Of a stretch of 15,353 bases of DNA, positions 7,415 through 13,249 are shown in pieces (the stretch's first letter is position 1; every line of letters starts with the position of its first letter). The DNA comes from DAMCAP01 sp964369265 (lineage in GTDB: Bacteria > Bacillota > Clostridia > Oscillospirales > Ruminococcaceae): the NCBI GenBank assembly GCA_964369265.1, contig CAYJEV010000040.1:1-15353 (forward strand). Direction: 5' to 3'. The notes below the pieces were generated by a model. That model ran no database searches, was not told where the DNA came from, and saw only the letters and a list, made by a program, of their open reading frames with translations. The translations under genes were made by a program, and so were the position numbers.

Positions 7415-8146
7415 TTATAAATTTTTCTCAACTAATTTTTTATTTAATCGCTCTGAAATCGCTTTTTTATCCAAAAATAGGGTAATATCGCTATGTAGTC
7501 GCAATATTGAGGCTGGCAACATAGGGTCAATCTCCCCTAAAAGCATTTCTTCAACAGCCTTTTGCTTATCCTCTCCAAAGGCTATTAAAAATATTTTCTT
7601 CGCTGAAAATATCTGCGCTATCCCCATCGTTATCGCCTCTGTCGGCTGATACTCCCCCTCTTTAAAAAGTCTGCTATTTGAGTTTATAGTATCGGATGTT
7701 AGAGGAGTTATGTGAGTGTTTGAAGAAAAATAGCTTGAAGGCTCATTAAAAGCGATATGCCCGTTTCTCCCTATCCCTAAAAGCTGTATGTCTCTAGGAT
7801 TTAAGTCCAAAAGCTTATCATACTCTTGAGAAGCATTTTCAAGCTTGGTGTTTGGGAGATGTGTATTTTCAAGCTGAATATCAATTTTTGAAAAGAGCTT
7901 GTTATTCATATAATAGCGATAGCTTTGAGGGTGATTTTCAGAAATACCAATATATTCATCAAGATTAAAGGTTACAACCTCTCGAAAGCTAACTTCCTCT
8001 CTCGCTATTATCTCATACACCTTTTCAGGAGAAGAGCCTGTCGCCAATCCTAAAATAGCATTCGGCTTCTCCTTAACAAAATCAGTTATGCTCTTTGCAA
8101 CATCCAAAGAGAGCTTATCGACATCTTCATATATCTTTATAACCAT
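7415..8146 (-). CDS. nagB: Glucosamine-6-phosphate deaminase
   Basis: NagB converts glucosamine 6-phosphate to fructose 6-phosphate and ammonia, the step that brings amino sugars (chitin, mucin or recycled cell wall) into glycolysis. Family motifs are GLATGSSP (33-40), NLDEY (61-65) and GIGRNGHIAFNEP (124-136, with His130 and Glu135 at catalytic positions). With the start chosen here (ATG at 8146, GGGGTG upstream) it is 243 residues, the Bacillus size and shorter than E. coli NagB, which has extra C-terminal allosteric residues. The longer frame begins at a GTG without a ribosome binding site. Its usual partner nagA is absent. It follows ytfJ by 38 nt and may share its transcript. Confidence 0.95.
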   Translation of the reverse strand: MVIKIYEDVDKLSLDVAKSITDFVKEKPNAILGLATGSSPEKVYEIIAREEVSFREVVTFNLDEYIGISENHPQSYRYYMNNKLFSKIDIQLENTHLPNTKLENASQEYDKLLDLNPRDIQLLGIGRNGHIAFNEPSSYFSSNTHITPLTSDTINSNSRLFKEGEYQPTEAITMGIAQIFSAKKIFLIAFGEDKQKAVEEMLLGEIDPMLPASILRLHSDITLFLDKKAISERLNKKLVEKNL

Positions 8147-8184
8147 GCTAACACCCCATTTCACTGCGATTATTTGTTTTTCAA

Positions 8185-8595
8185 TTACTCTGCCTTTTCT
8201 GATTTCGCCTCAGCATCAGAGGATTTGTTTTTATTGTTTGTTATTAGCTCAGACACTTTATCGAACATACCAGGAATCATGTTGACAATTCTATCCGCAG
8301 TTGAGTTTGGCGCAGAAATTTGGATAATTTCAGTTTTGCCATTTGAAATGACAACGAAGGCAACAGGAATTATTGAAACTCCCCCTCCGCTTCCGCCGCC
8401 AAAAGGAAGCTTTGCTTTGTCTGAAGGTATTTCAGAGCCTCCAGAACCGTAGCCGAAAGTTACTTTTGAGATTGGAATTAGAGTAACCCCATCTTGTACG
8501 ATTGGTGTACCAACAATAGTGTTTACATCAACTAGCTTTTTTAGATTTTCTAAAGAAGAGTTTAAAACATCAGCAATCGGATTTTTATTTTCCAT
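8185..8595 (-). CDS. ytfJ: Sporulation protein YtfJ (GerW family)
   Basis: YtfJ/GerW is found in endospore formers; in Bacillus it is made in the forespore and is needed for normal germination responses. The product (136 residues from the chosen start) has the conserved VDVNTIVGTPIV segment, LIPISKVTFGYGSGG, and a glycine-rich LPFGGGSGGG followed by SIIPVAFVV. Then comes a helical segment with a Lys/Ala/Glu tail. The start two codons downstream of the first ATG fits the GGTAGGG site better (7-nt spacing) and the family's usual MEN beginning. It overlaps the end of the DUF2953 gene by about 11 nt. This gene is the strongest evidence that the organism sporulates or descends from spore formers. 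Confidence 0.93.
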   Translation of the reverse strand: MENKNPIADVLNSSLENLKKLVDVNTIVGTPIVQDGVTLIPISKVTFGYGSGGSEIPSDKAKLPFGGGSGGGVSIIPVAFVVISNGKTEIIQISAPNSTADRIVNMIPGMFDKVSELITNNKNKSSDAEAKSEKAE

Positions 8596-9322
8596 TTTCA
8601 TTCCCTACCTTTTTATTATTTTTATTGCTTTTTGAACTTACCTTATTTATTTGAGGAAGCAACCTATAAATTGCCGCCACACTAACAATAACTATAGCCA
8701 TCAACGCCGTTTTTGTCACAAAGTGAATATATATCCTGCTTTTACCATTTTGATTTGTAAAATCAGGGAATATATCAACAGCCCTATAGCTAACACATAA
8801 ATATTCTGCTAAAAAGTTTAGTCCAGTTAATATGTATCCACACTGCTTTCCATAGCTTATAGCTGTGTCGGCAGCGTCTTTGCCAACTATACCATACGCT
8901 ATATCCACATTCTTAAACTTAAAGCATCTTAGCAGTTTTCTTAGCTCCCTAGATAAAGAGGGAAGCATGTCCACAACATCGCTAATTGTCGACACTATGC
9001 CCTCAGCGCTAAGCTTCTTCTTTTCCTTAACTTCTTTTTTGTCTTTATCTTGTTTTGATTCGGTTTTCTTTTTAGATTTTTGCTTTTTCTCTTTTTTAAT
9101 TCGTGGCAAAAGCTTAATTTTCACTATCCAAAATAAAGTTAAGTTAAGTTTTAGCTCTCCTGTTTCAGAATCATACCAAAACTCGCTACTAACAGGAATT
9201 ATTAGTATTAAAGCTACAAGCGATAAAACAGCAACAAGCGACCACAACAAAACAAACGGCGCAAACCATATTATCCCTAAAAGAGAGATAACAAGAATTG
9301 CTATTAACAGCTTTTGTTTCAT
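8585..9322 (-). CDS. DUF2953-like membrane protein
   Basis: Two hydrophobic segments at the N-terminus (about 4-22 and 28-43) are followed by a short beta-rich stretch (SEFWYDSETGELKLNL). A strongly charged Lys/Glu/Ser linker spans about 74-105, then a soluble region with CFKFKNVDIAYGIVGKDAADTA (about 133-154), and a third hydrophobic segment near 205-222 precedes a basic tail. The overall layout and its place directly before ytfJ match the DUF2953 proteins found beside ytfJ in Clostridia and Bacilli. The biochemical role is unknown; a sporulation link is inferred from context only. GGAG lies 7 nt before the ATG. It overlaps ytfJ, so they are likely co-translated. Confidence 0.75.
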   Translation of the reverse strand: MKQKLLIAILVISLLGIIWFAPFVLLWSLVAVLSLVALILIIPVSSEFWYDSETGELKLNLTLFWIVKIKLLPRIKKEKKQKSKKKTESKQDKDKKEVKEKKKLSAEGIVSTISDVVDMLPSLSRELRKLLRCFKFKNVDIAYGIVGKDAADTAISYGKQCGYILTGLNFLAEYLCVSYRAVDIFPDFTNQNGKSRIYIHFVTKTALMAIVIVSVAAIYRLLPQINKVSSKSNKNNKKVGNENGK

Positions 9323-9394
9323 CTTAATGCTCCAGTCCGCCGCCTAGTACGGCATAAAATAATAATTTTTCGTTTCACTAAAATTATTTACTAG

Positions 9395-9496
9395 CGAAAA
9401 ATGAAAATCAAATGATGGATTACACTTAAGCCGACTGCAAGTCATAAAAGAATGTCGCAAGGCGACACCATCACTATTCACTATTACCTTTTCACT
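9395..9496 (+). repeat. Repeat family B, copy 1 (MITE-like)
   Basis: This stretch matches the reverse complement of 12452-12610. The core is best conserved: AAGCCGACTGCAAGTCAT, then a TGTCGC/GCGACA hairpin (9453-9467, 3-nt loop), then CACTATTCACTATT. The outer left part is shortened relative to the other copy, which suggests internal deletion or decay. It lies in the 179-nt gap between scpB and the DUF2953 gene. The rest of that gap (9323-9394) is AT-rich with no gene visible. Confidence 0.75.
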
Positions 9497-9501
9497 CGCC
9501 C

Positions 9502-10119
9502 CTATTCCTTATTATCCTCAAATTCTTCTAGATTGTCAACATTCTCCAAATTATCGCTAACAGGCGCTTTTTCTTCGGCAGTCACATGAAGGTCTGGCAG
9601 TTCCTCTATGCATTCAAGCCCAAACACCCTCAAAAAGTTGTCAGTTGTCTTGTAGCTTATTGGTCTGCCTGGAAGCTCTAGCCTTCCAGCCTCTTCAAGC
9701 AAGCCTTTATCGACTAATGTCCCTATAACTGCTCCGCATTCAACTCCCCTCACCTGCTCAATAAAGCTCCTTGTAACAGGCTGGTTATACGCAACAATGG
9801 CTAGAACCTCCAGTCCTGCTTGTGAAGGAGGGGTGTTTCTTGTTTGAGATAAAAGCTTTTTAACTAATCCGTTGTAGCTTTTTCTAACCGTTAGCTGATA
9901 GCTATCTCCCAGCTTTAATATATTAAACGCAGAATCTTTTTTTAAAAGCCCCTCATTTATCTCCACTATCGCCCTCTTAACTTCGTCTTCTGTTGTATCT
10001 AAGGCAGTACACATTCTATCAAGCTTTAATGGCTCGCCAGACACAAACAACAAGGCCATTATGCCCTCGTTTAAATCATAGCTTTCGCCTATGCTCTTAA
10101 TTCTTTCTAACAAATTCAT
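9502..10119 (-). CDS. scpB: Segregation and condensation protein B
   Basis: ScpB is the kite-type winged-helix dimer that joins ScpA and SMC to form the bacterial condensin, which loads at origins and organises and separates sister chromosomes. The 205-residue product has family blocks near LNEGIMALLFVSGEPL (17-32), SQAGLEVLAIVAYNQPVTR (about 99-117), and GRPISYKTTDNFLRVFGL (about 151-168), with an acidic, probably disordered tail. AAAGGAAG precedes the ATG at 9 nt. Normally scpB directly follows scpA; here an unrecognised gene and about 490 nt of repeat-rich DNA separate them. scpB follows the unknown gene by only 25 nt. Confidence 0.96.
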   Translation of the reverse strand: MNLLERIKSIGESYDLNEGIMALLFVSGEPLKLDRMCTALDTTEDEVKRAIVEINEGLLKKDSAFNILKLGDSYQLTVRKSYNGLVKKLLSQTRNTPPSQAGLEVLAIVAYNQPVTRSFIEQVRGVECGAVIGTLVDKGLLEEAGRLELPGRPISYKTTDNFLRVFGLECIEELPDLHVTAEEKAPVSDNLENVDNLEEFEDNKE

Positions 10120-10144
10120 TTTATGATACTTCCTTTAATTTAGT

Positions 10145-10441
10145 CTATAAAGTATATACATACACTTCTTTATTATCGCTATATCGTTGCCATTTAGCTC
10201 TAATAGTATCCCATGTCATGCGACCATCAATATAATTATCATCAACGACATAATTGCAATATTCAATATAATAAATTGTGTCTATTCTCTCACCATTTTC
10301 ATTGTAAAGGTAATAGGGATCTATAAACCTTTTATCATACACATCATCATCTTCTTCTATTGTTGCTTCTAAAACATATCCCTCTTCTATCAATCGCCTA
10401 TGTCCATTATTCAAAAGTACAGAAATATCCAAAACCGCCAT
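10145..10441 (-). CDS. Unrecognised acidic, Tyr-rich protein (98 aa)
   Basis: I do not recognise this product. From the chosen start it is 98 residues, soluble, acidic and unusually rich in Tyr, Asp, Asn and Ile, with no signal peptide, transmembrane helix or Cys motif; a central EEDDDVYDKRF is followed by PYYLYNENGER and DTIYYIEY. The open frame continues 19 codons upstream to an ATG at 10498, but those codons overlap a candidate promoter, whereas the ATG at 10441 has TTGGAGG 5 nt before it. It lies between scpA and scpB and 25 nt before scpB, so it may be co-transcribed with scpB. It could be a recent insertion or a remnant of a larger protein. Confidence 0.6.
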   Translation of the reverse strand: MAVLDISVLLNNGHRRLIEEGYVLEATIEEDDDVYDKRFIDPYYLYNENGERIDTIYYIEYCNYVVDDNYIDGRMTWDTIRAKWQRYSDNKEVYVYTL

Positions 10442-10474
10442 TTCATCCTCCAACTGCAAACCACTATATATTAA

Positions 10475-10503
10475 ACTATACAAAACCATAAATGCCATCG
10501 CAA
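10475..10503 (-). promoter_or_regulatory. Candidate promoter for the 98-aa gene and scpB
   Basis: On the minus strand TTGCGA (10498-10503), an exact 17-nt spacer and TATAGT (10475-10480) resemble a sigma-A promoter. They lie about 34 nt upstream of the ATG at 10441. If used, the transcript would carry the unknown gene and probably scpB, replacing transcription from the scpA promoter. Confidence 0.5.
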
Positions 10504-10511
10504 ACTGTAGC

Positions 10512-10528
10512 GGCGACTATTAGTCGCC
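10512..10528. other. Small GC-rich hairpin upstream of the 98-aa gene
   Basis: GGCGACT and AGTCGCC form a perfect 7-bp stem around a 3-nt loop, in DNA that is otherwise AT-rich. It is flanked by a wider inverted pair TAGCGG/CCGCTA (about 10508-10545). It lies just upstream of the candidate minus-strand -35 and within the region leading to the plus-strand terminator at 10562, so it could belong to a small plus-strand RNA or be an operator. Confidence 0.4.
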
Positions 10529-10561
10529 ATTTTAGTTTTCCGCTAATCCTCTGGTTTATTG

Positions 10562-10603
10562 CCATCAAGACTCCGCTCCGCTTACTTGATGGGTGTTTTT
10601 TTT
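10562..10603 (+). terminator. Plus-strand intrinsic terminator with no plus-strand gene
   Basis: CCATCAAG and CTTGATGG form a perfect 8-bp stem around a 15-nt loop, followed by GTG and eight T residues on the plus strand. On the minus strand the stem is followed by CAATAAACC, so the structure terminates plus-strand transcription only. No plausible plus-strand coding region precedes it; the nearest upstream DNA is antisense to the 98-aa gene. Confidence 0.6.
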
Positions 10604-10827
10604 ATCTCGCTATTCTTTTAGTTCAAGCATAAAGTTAGGTTGCGATGGCGATTTAAGCTAAAATATCAAGTAAAGCTGTGCCTTGACTGACTTTTTGCGA
10701 AAACGGAAGTTGGTGAAGCTTTCACCCTGTCGTCATTCCAACTTTAGTTGTTAATGGTGCATTTTGTGCTTGTCTTGTTCTTTGATGTGAAAGCTGTTTG
10801 GTTTCTTTTTAAAGTGTTTCGCTTTCT
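10604..10827. repeat. Inverted-repeat-rich intergenic segment, no gene seen
   Basis: This part of the scpA/98-aa gap has no credible open frame. It contains AAGTTGG (10707-10713) pairing with CCAACTT (10738-10744), and AGCTTTCAC (10717-10725) pairing with GTGAAAGCT (10787-10795). A 7-bp stem CGCTTTC/GAAAGCG (10820-10837) runs directly into repeat family A. It may be the rest of a longer element of which family A is the conserved end. I could not find its outer boundary. Confidence 0.5.
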
Positions 10828-10928
10828 GCGGAAAGCGCCAAAGGGGCAGCCCTTTGATGCTGAAATTTTTTGAAAAAAATTTAGCAAAACTTTATGTAAG
10901 CCTGACGGAACACTGCAAGTTTACTGCG
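10828..10928 (-). repeat. Repeat family A, copy 2 (past scpA stop)
   Basis: Second copy of the repeat at 1-102, in the same orientation relative to its neighbouring gene: it ends 3 bp from the scpA stop codon. In plus coordinates it presents stem-loops separated by single bases: CGCTTTC/GAAAGCG (10820-10837), CAAAGGG/CCCTTTG (10839-10856), then the long palindrome (from 10858), here damaged by one substitution and one deleted base. The outer ends are conserved with copy 1 and the middle differs. Confidence 0.85.
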
Positions 10929-10931
10929 CAA

Positions 10932-11693
10932 CTATACCTTCTCGCTTGCCGCAAACTCCCTATCTATGCTGCTAAGCTCCTCCATTTCGGATTCAAAGTC
11001 TCCCCCGCTGCTCTCCATAAGTATAATCTCATCATTCTCAACCACTATCTTCCCCCTCTTAACCATATCAAGTATGCCAAGAAAAGTCGCAATCAAATGG
11101 CTCTTTGACCTCGCATCAACAAACGCATCGTCATAAGAAATTCTGCCCCCAATATGAAGCTTCCTCATAAGATTAATAATACGGCTGGCTATCGAAACAA
11201 TACGCTTTTCAAGTATAGCAGTTATCTTTTTAGCCGAAACCACCTTCTTTTTAACTCCAAGCATGCTCTTTCCAAGCGCACCAACCAACAATTCAAGCCT
11301 AATCTTGCCTGTAAAAGTCCTGTCGGCTTCTATGTACACTCCTTTTGAAACATATGTCATCTCAAAACGATTTTTAAGCATCTCGGCAGCAAGCTTGCAA
11401 GCCTGATACTCCATAAGCTCCATTTGAAGCGCCGATTTAAGCTCTTTAGCCTCATCCTCATGCTTTGGCAGAAGAGTCGCAGTCTTAATCTGCACAAGCC
11501 TTGCCGCCATCTCAATAAATGATGAATCAGTTTCAAGGTCTTCTTTTTCCCTCGCCTCAATATAAAGCATGTATTGCTGAAGCAAGGAGGATATCTCAAT
11601 ATCCATTATATTAAGCTTATGCTTTGATATTAAAAATAGCAGGAGGTCGAGCGGCCCTTCAAAATCTGTCGCAACAAAAGTTAACTGTTCCAT
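10932..11693 (-). CDS. scpA: Segregation and condensation protein A
   Basis: ScpA is the kleisin that bridges the SMC head domains and binds ScpB, closing the condensin ring. The 253-residue product has the family N-terminus DFEGPLDLLLFLISKHKL (about 10-27), which contacts the SMC neck. A helical middle follows, and then the C-terminal winged helix with FLGILDMVKRGKI (about 210-222). Its ATG overlaps the stop of the upstream M50 protease gene in a TAATG arrangement, so translation is probably coupled; no strong ribosome binding site of its own is seen. Repeat family A begins 3 bp beyond its stop, and scpB is displaced by about 810 nt instead of following directly. Confidence 0.96.
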   Translation of the reverse strand: MEQLTFVATDFEGPLDLLLFLISKHKLNIMDIEISSLLQQYMLYIEAREKEDLETDSSFIEMAARLVQIKTATLLPKHEDEAKELKSALQMELMEYQACKLAAEMLKNRFEMTYVSKGVYIEADRTFTGKIRLELLVGALGKSMLGVKKKVVSAKKITAILEKRIVSIASRIINLMRKLHIGGRISYDDAFVDARSKSHLIATFLGILDMVKRGKIVVENDEIILMESSGGDFESEMEELSSIDREFAASEKV

Positions 11694-12355
11694 TATAGTA
11701 TTAGCCCCATCCCTATATCAACAAAGATTGTCGCTAAGTCTAACACACTGTAAATAATGCCAACCACAAAGCTCATAGGTGCATTTAATACATTTGTAAA
11801 TATAACAAAAATTAAAAGATAGCTTAGTATTCTTTGGTTTTCAATTAGCGTTCTTCTTAAATCAGATGGCAAAAATTCTGAGAATATCTTAAATCCATCT
11901 AGCGGTGGTATTGGAATTAAATTGAAAACTGCTAGGGAAATATTAGAGCTTATCATAATAGAAAGCACGCTCATAACAGCATAAGCAATACTGCTTCCAG
12001 GAAGTATTGTCCAAAGCAGAGGGCTTAGTATCTTAGAAAGTATCATGCAAATAAACGCAAGCACAATATTAGCAGCAGGACCAGCAGCCGCTGTTACTAT
12101 CATTCCCTTTCTTCTATCTCTAAACAAAAAAGGATTAACTGTCACAGGCTTAGCCCAGCCAAAGCCAGCAAATAATATCATTGCAGCACCAACTAAGTCA
12201 ATATGATCAAACGGATTAAGGGATATTCTTCCCCTTGCATCGGCTGTGTGATCTCCCATTTTCTTTGCAGCATAAGCATGAGCTGCCTCATGCACAGGGA
12301 TTGAGGTCATTATAACTATTAGTCGAGCTAATAGAGTGAAAGCGAAATTGTTCAT
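11693..12355 (-). CDS. Site-2 protease family (M50) membrane metalloprotease
   Basis: This belongs to the small M50 zinc proteases that cut within membranes. The zinc-binding HEAAH is at 22-26 from the chosen start, in the first transmembrane helix, and the second motif NLIPIPPLDG (145-154, third ligand Asp153) is intact. The signature GWAKPV, an AAAGPAAN segment and at least four hydrophobic stretches fit the YwhC-like minimal subgroup, which lacks a PDZ domain. The open frame begins four codons earlier, but GGAG is correctly spaced (6 nt) for the ATG at 12355. It heads the minus-strand run and overlaps scpA by one base. The substrate is unknown; the protease-scpA-scpB order is common in Clostridia. 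Confidence 0.92.
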   Translation of the reverse strand: MNNFAFTLLARLIVIMTSIPVHEAAHAYAAKKMGDHTADARGRISLNPFDHIDLVGAAMILFAGFGWAKPVTVNPFLFRDRRKGMIVTAAAGPAANIVLAFICMILSKILSPLLWTILPGSSIAYAVMSVLSIMISSNISLAVFNLIPIPPLDGFKIFSEFLPSDLRRTLIENQRILSYLLIFVIFTNVLNAPMSFVVGIIYSVLDLATIFVDIGMGLIL

Positions 12356-12451
12356 TGTATTCTCCATTCAATTTGTTAATTTATAGTGTTGGTATAAATT
12401 TCTAGCATTATGCCCAGCATATCAATAATCTCCACTATGTTCCGATTATTT

Positions 12452-12610
12452 AAGTGAATAGTTAAAAGTGAATAGTGAATAGTGTTGGTGTCGCTTTGCG
12501 ACATTTTAAATGACTTGCAGTCGGCTTGAAGCCTTGATATAACATGCAATTTGATCCATCACAAAGTGATGCATTAACTTTTCACTTTTCATTCTTCACT
12601 TTTCACTATT
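12452..12610 (-). repeat. Repeat family B, copy 2 (MITE-like, fuller copy)
   Basis: This is the inverted and longer counterpart of 9395-9496. Both ends are GTGAA-rich and point inwards (AAGTGAATAGTTAAAAGTG on the left, CTTTTCACTTTTCATTCTTC near the right), giving imperfect terminal inverted repeats. Inside are two hairpins with 3-nt loops: TGTCGC/GCGACA (12489-12503) and CATCAC/GTGATG (12557-12571). No open frame is present. It occupies the middle of the divergent gap between the M50 protease and NUDIX genes. Confidence 0.78.
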
Positions 12611-12721
12611 TTTATCTATCAGTTTAGTATTATAACATATTTTTCAAATCTCCTCAACTATTATTAGTGTAAATTTTTATATCTTTTTTATAAACTGCAA
12701 ATTTATTTCATTTTTAGTCTA
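12611..12721. other. AT-rich divergent intergenic DNA, no gene seen
   Basis: The remaining part of the 459-nt gap between the M50 protease and NUDIX genes is very AT-rich and lacks open frames. AAACTGCAA occurs twice as a direct repeat (near 12692 and 12726), which might be regulatory but is short enough to be chance. I could not identify a convincing minus-strand promoter for the protease-scpA transcript; it may lie between the family B repeat and 12356. Confidence 0.35.
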
Positions 12722-12750
12722 TTCAAAACTGCAATAAAGTGATATATTAG
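12722..12750 (+). promoter_or_regulatory. Candidate promoter for NUDIX-ktrB
   Basis: An extended -10, TGATATATT (12740-12748), is preceded by TTCAAA (12722-12727) at a short 15-nt spacing, or at 17 nt from an overlapping TATTAG. It lies about 67 nt upstream of the NUDIX start. A weak CCTTG/CAAGG hairpin follows in the leader. Confidence 0.4.
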
Positions 12751-12814
12751 TAAGGTATTGGTCAGAAGCCTTGTTTTTGCAAGGATATTTTAGAACTTAA
12801 TTTGGAGTGCATTT

Positions 12815-13234
12815 ATGAAGAAAGAAAAATCATGCGGTGCTGTTGTGTTCAGAAAAGAAGACAACAAAACCCTTTTGCTCCTTTTGCGCCATCGTCACGG
12901 GGGGCATTGGTCTTTCCCTAAAGGTCATGTTGAGGGAGAAGAGACTGAAAAAGAAACTGCTGTTCGTGAAGTTCAGGAAGAAACAGGAATTTTAGTTGAT
13001 TTATTAGAGGGCTTTAGATTTTCTGTTGAGTATCAATCAAAGCCTGGCGTTAAAAAGCAAGTTGTGTATTTTTTAGCAGAAACTAATTCCCCAGATTTCA
13101 CACCACAAGAAGAAGAAATAAGCGAAATAACTTGGGTGGAGATTGATGAAGCCCTAAAGAAAGTCACTTTTAAAAATGACAAAAACCTTATAACTAAAGC
13201 TAAAAACCACATTTCCCTTATGTTAGAGAGTTAA
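12815..13234 (+). CDS. NUDIX hydrolase (Ap4A-hydrolase-like)
   Basis: NUDIX enzymes cleave nucleoside diphosphates linked to another group. The complete Nudix box is present, from Gly37 (GHVEGEE) to REVQEETGI (51-59), including the metal-binding Glu residues. The 139-residue, single-domain layout, the opening CGAVVFR, and WSFPKGHVE before the box resemble bacterial bis(5'-nucleosyl)-tetraphosphatases, but substrate cannot be read from the box; mRNA decapping or nucleotide sanitation are alternatives. GGAG lies 7 nt before the ATG. It is followed by the ktrB-like gene after 15 nt, on the same strand, so the two are almost certainly one operon. Confidence 0.9.
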   Translation: MKKEKSCGAVVFRKEDNKTLLLLLRHRHGGHWSFPKGHVEGEETEKETAVREVQEETGILVDLLEGFRFSVEYQSKPGVKKQVVYFLAETNSPDFTPQEEEISEITWVEIDEALKKVTFKNDKNLITKAKNHISLMLES

Positions 13235-13249
13235 TCAGATTGGAGGATT

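Noticed and set aside
10187..10372. Plus-strand open frame opposite the 98-aa gene.
   Set aside because: It translates to a low-complexity Ile-rich string, has no ribosome binding site, and is the complement of a better supported minus-strand gene.
10854..11108. Plus-strand frame crossing repeat A and the 3' end of scpA.
   Set aside because: It is antisense to the conserved ScpA C-terminal domain and starts within a hairpin repeat; no ribosome binding site or family features.
9323..12610. The repeats considered as a CRISPR array or phage attachment sites.
   Set aside because: There are only two copies per family, irregularly spaced and partly inverted, with no spacers, cas genes or integrase in the window.
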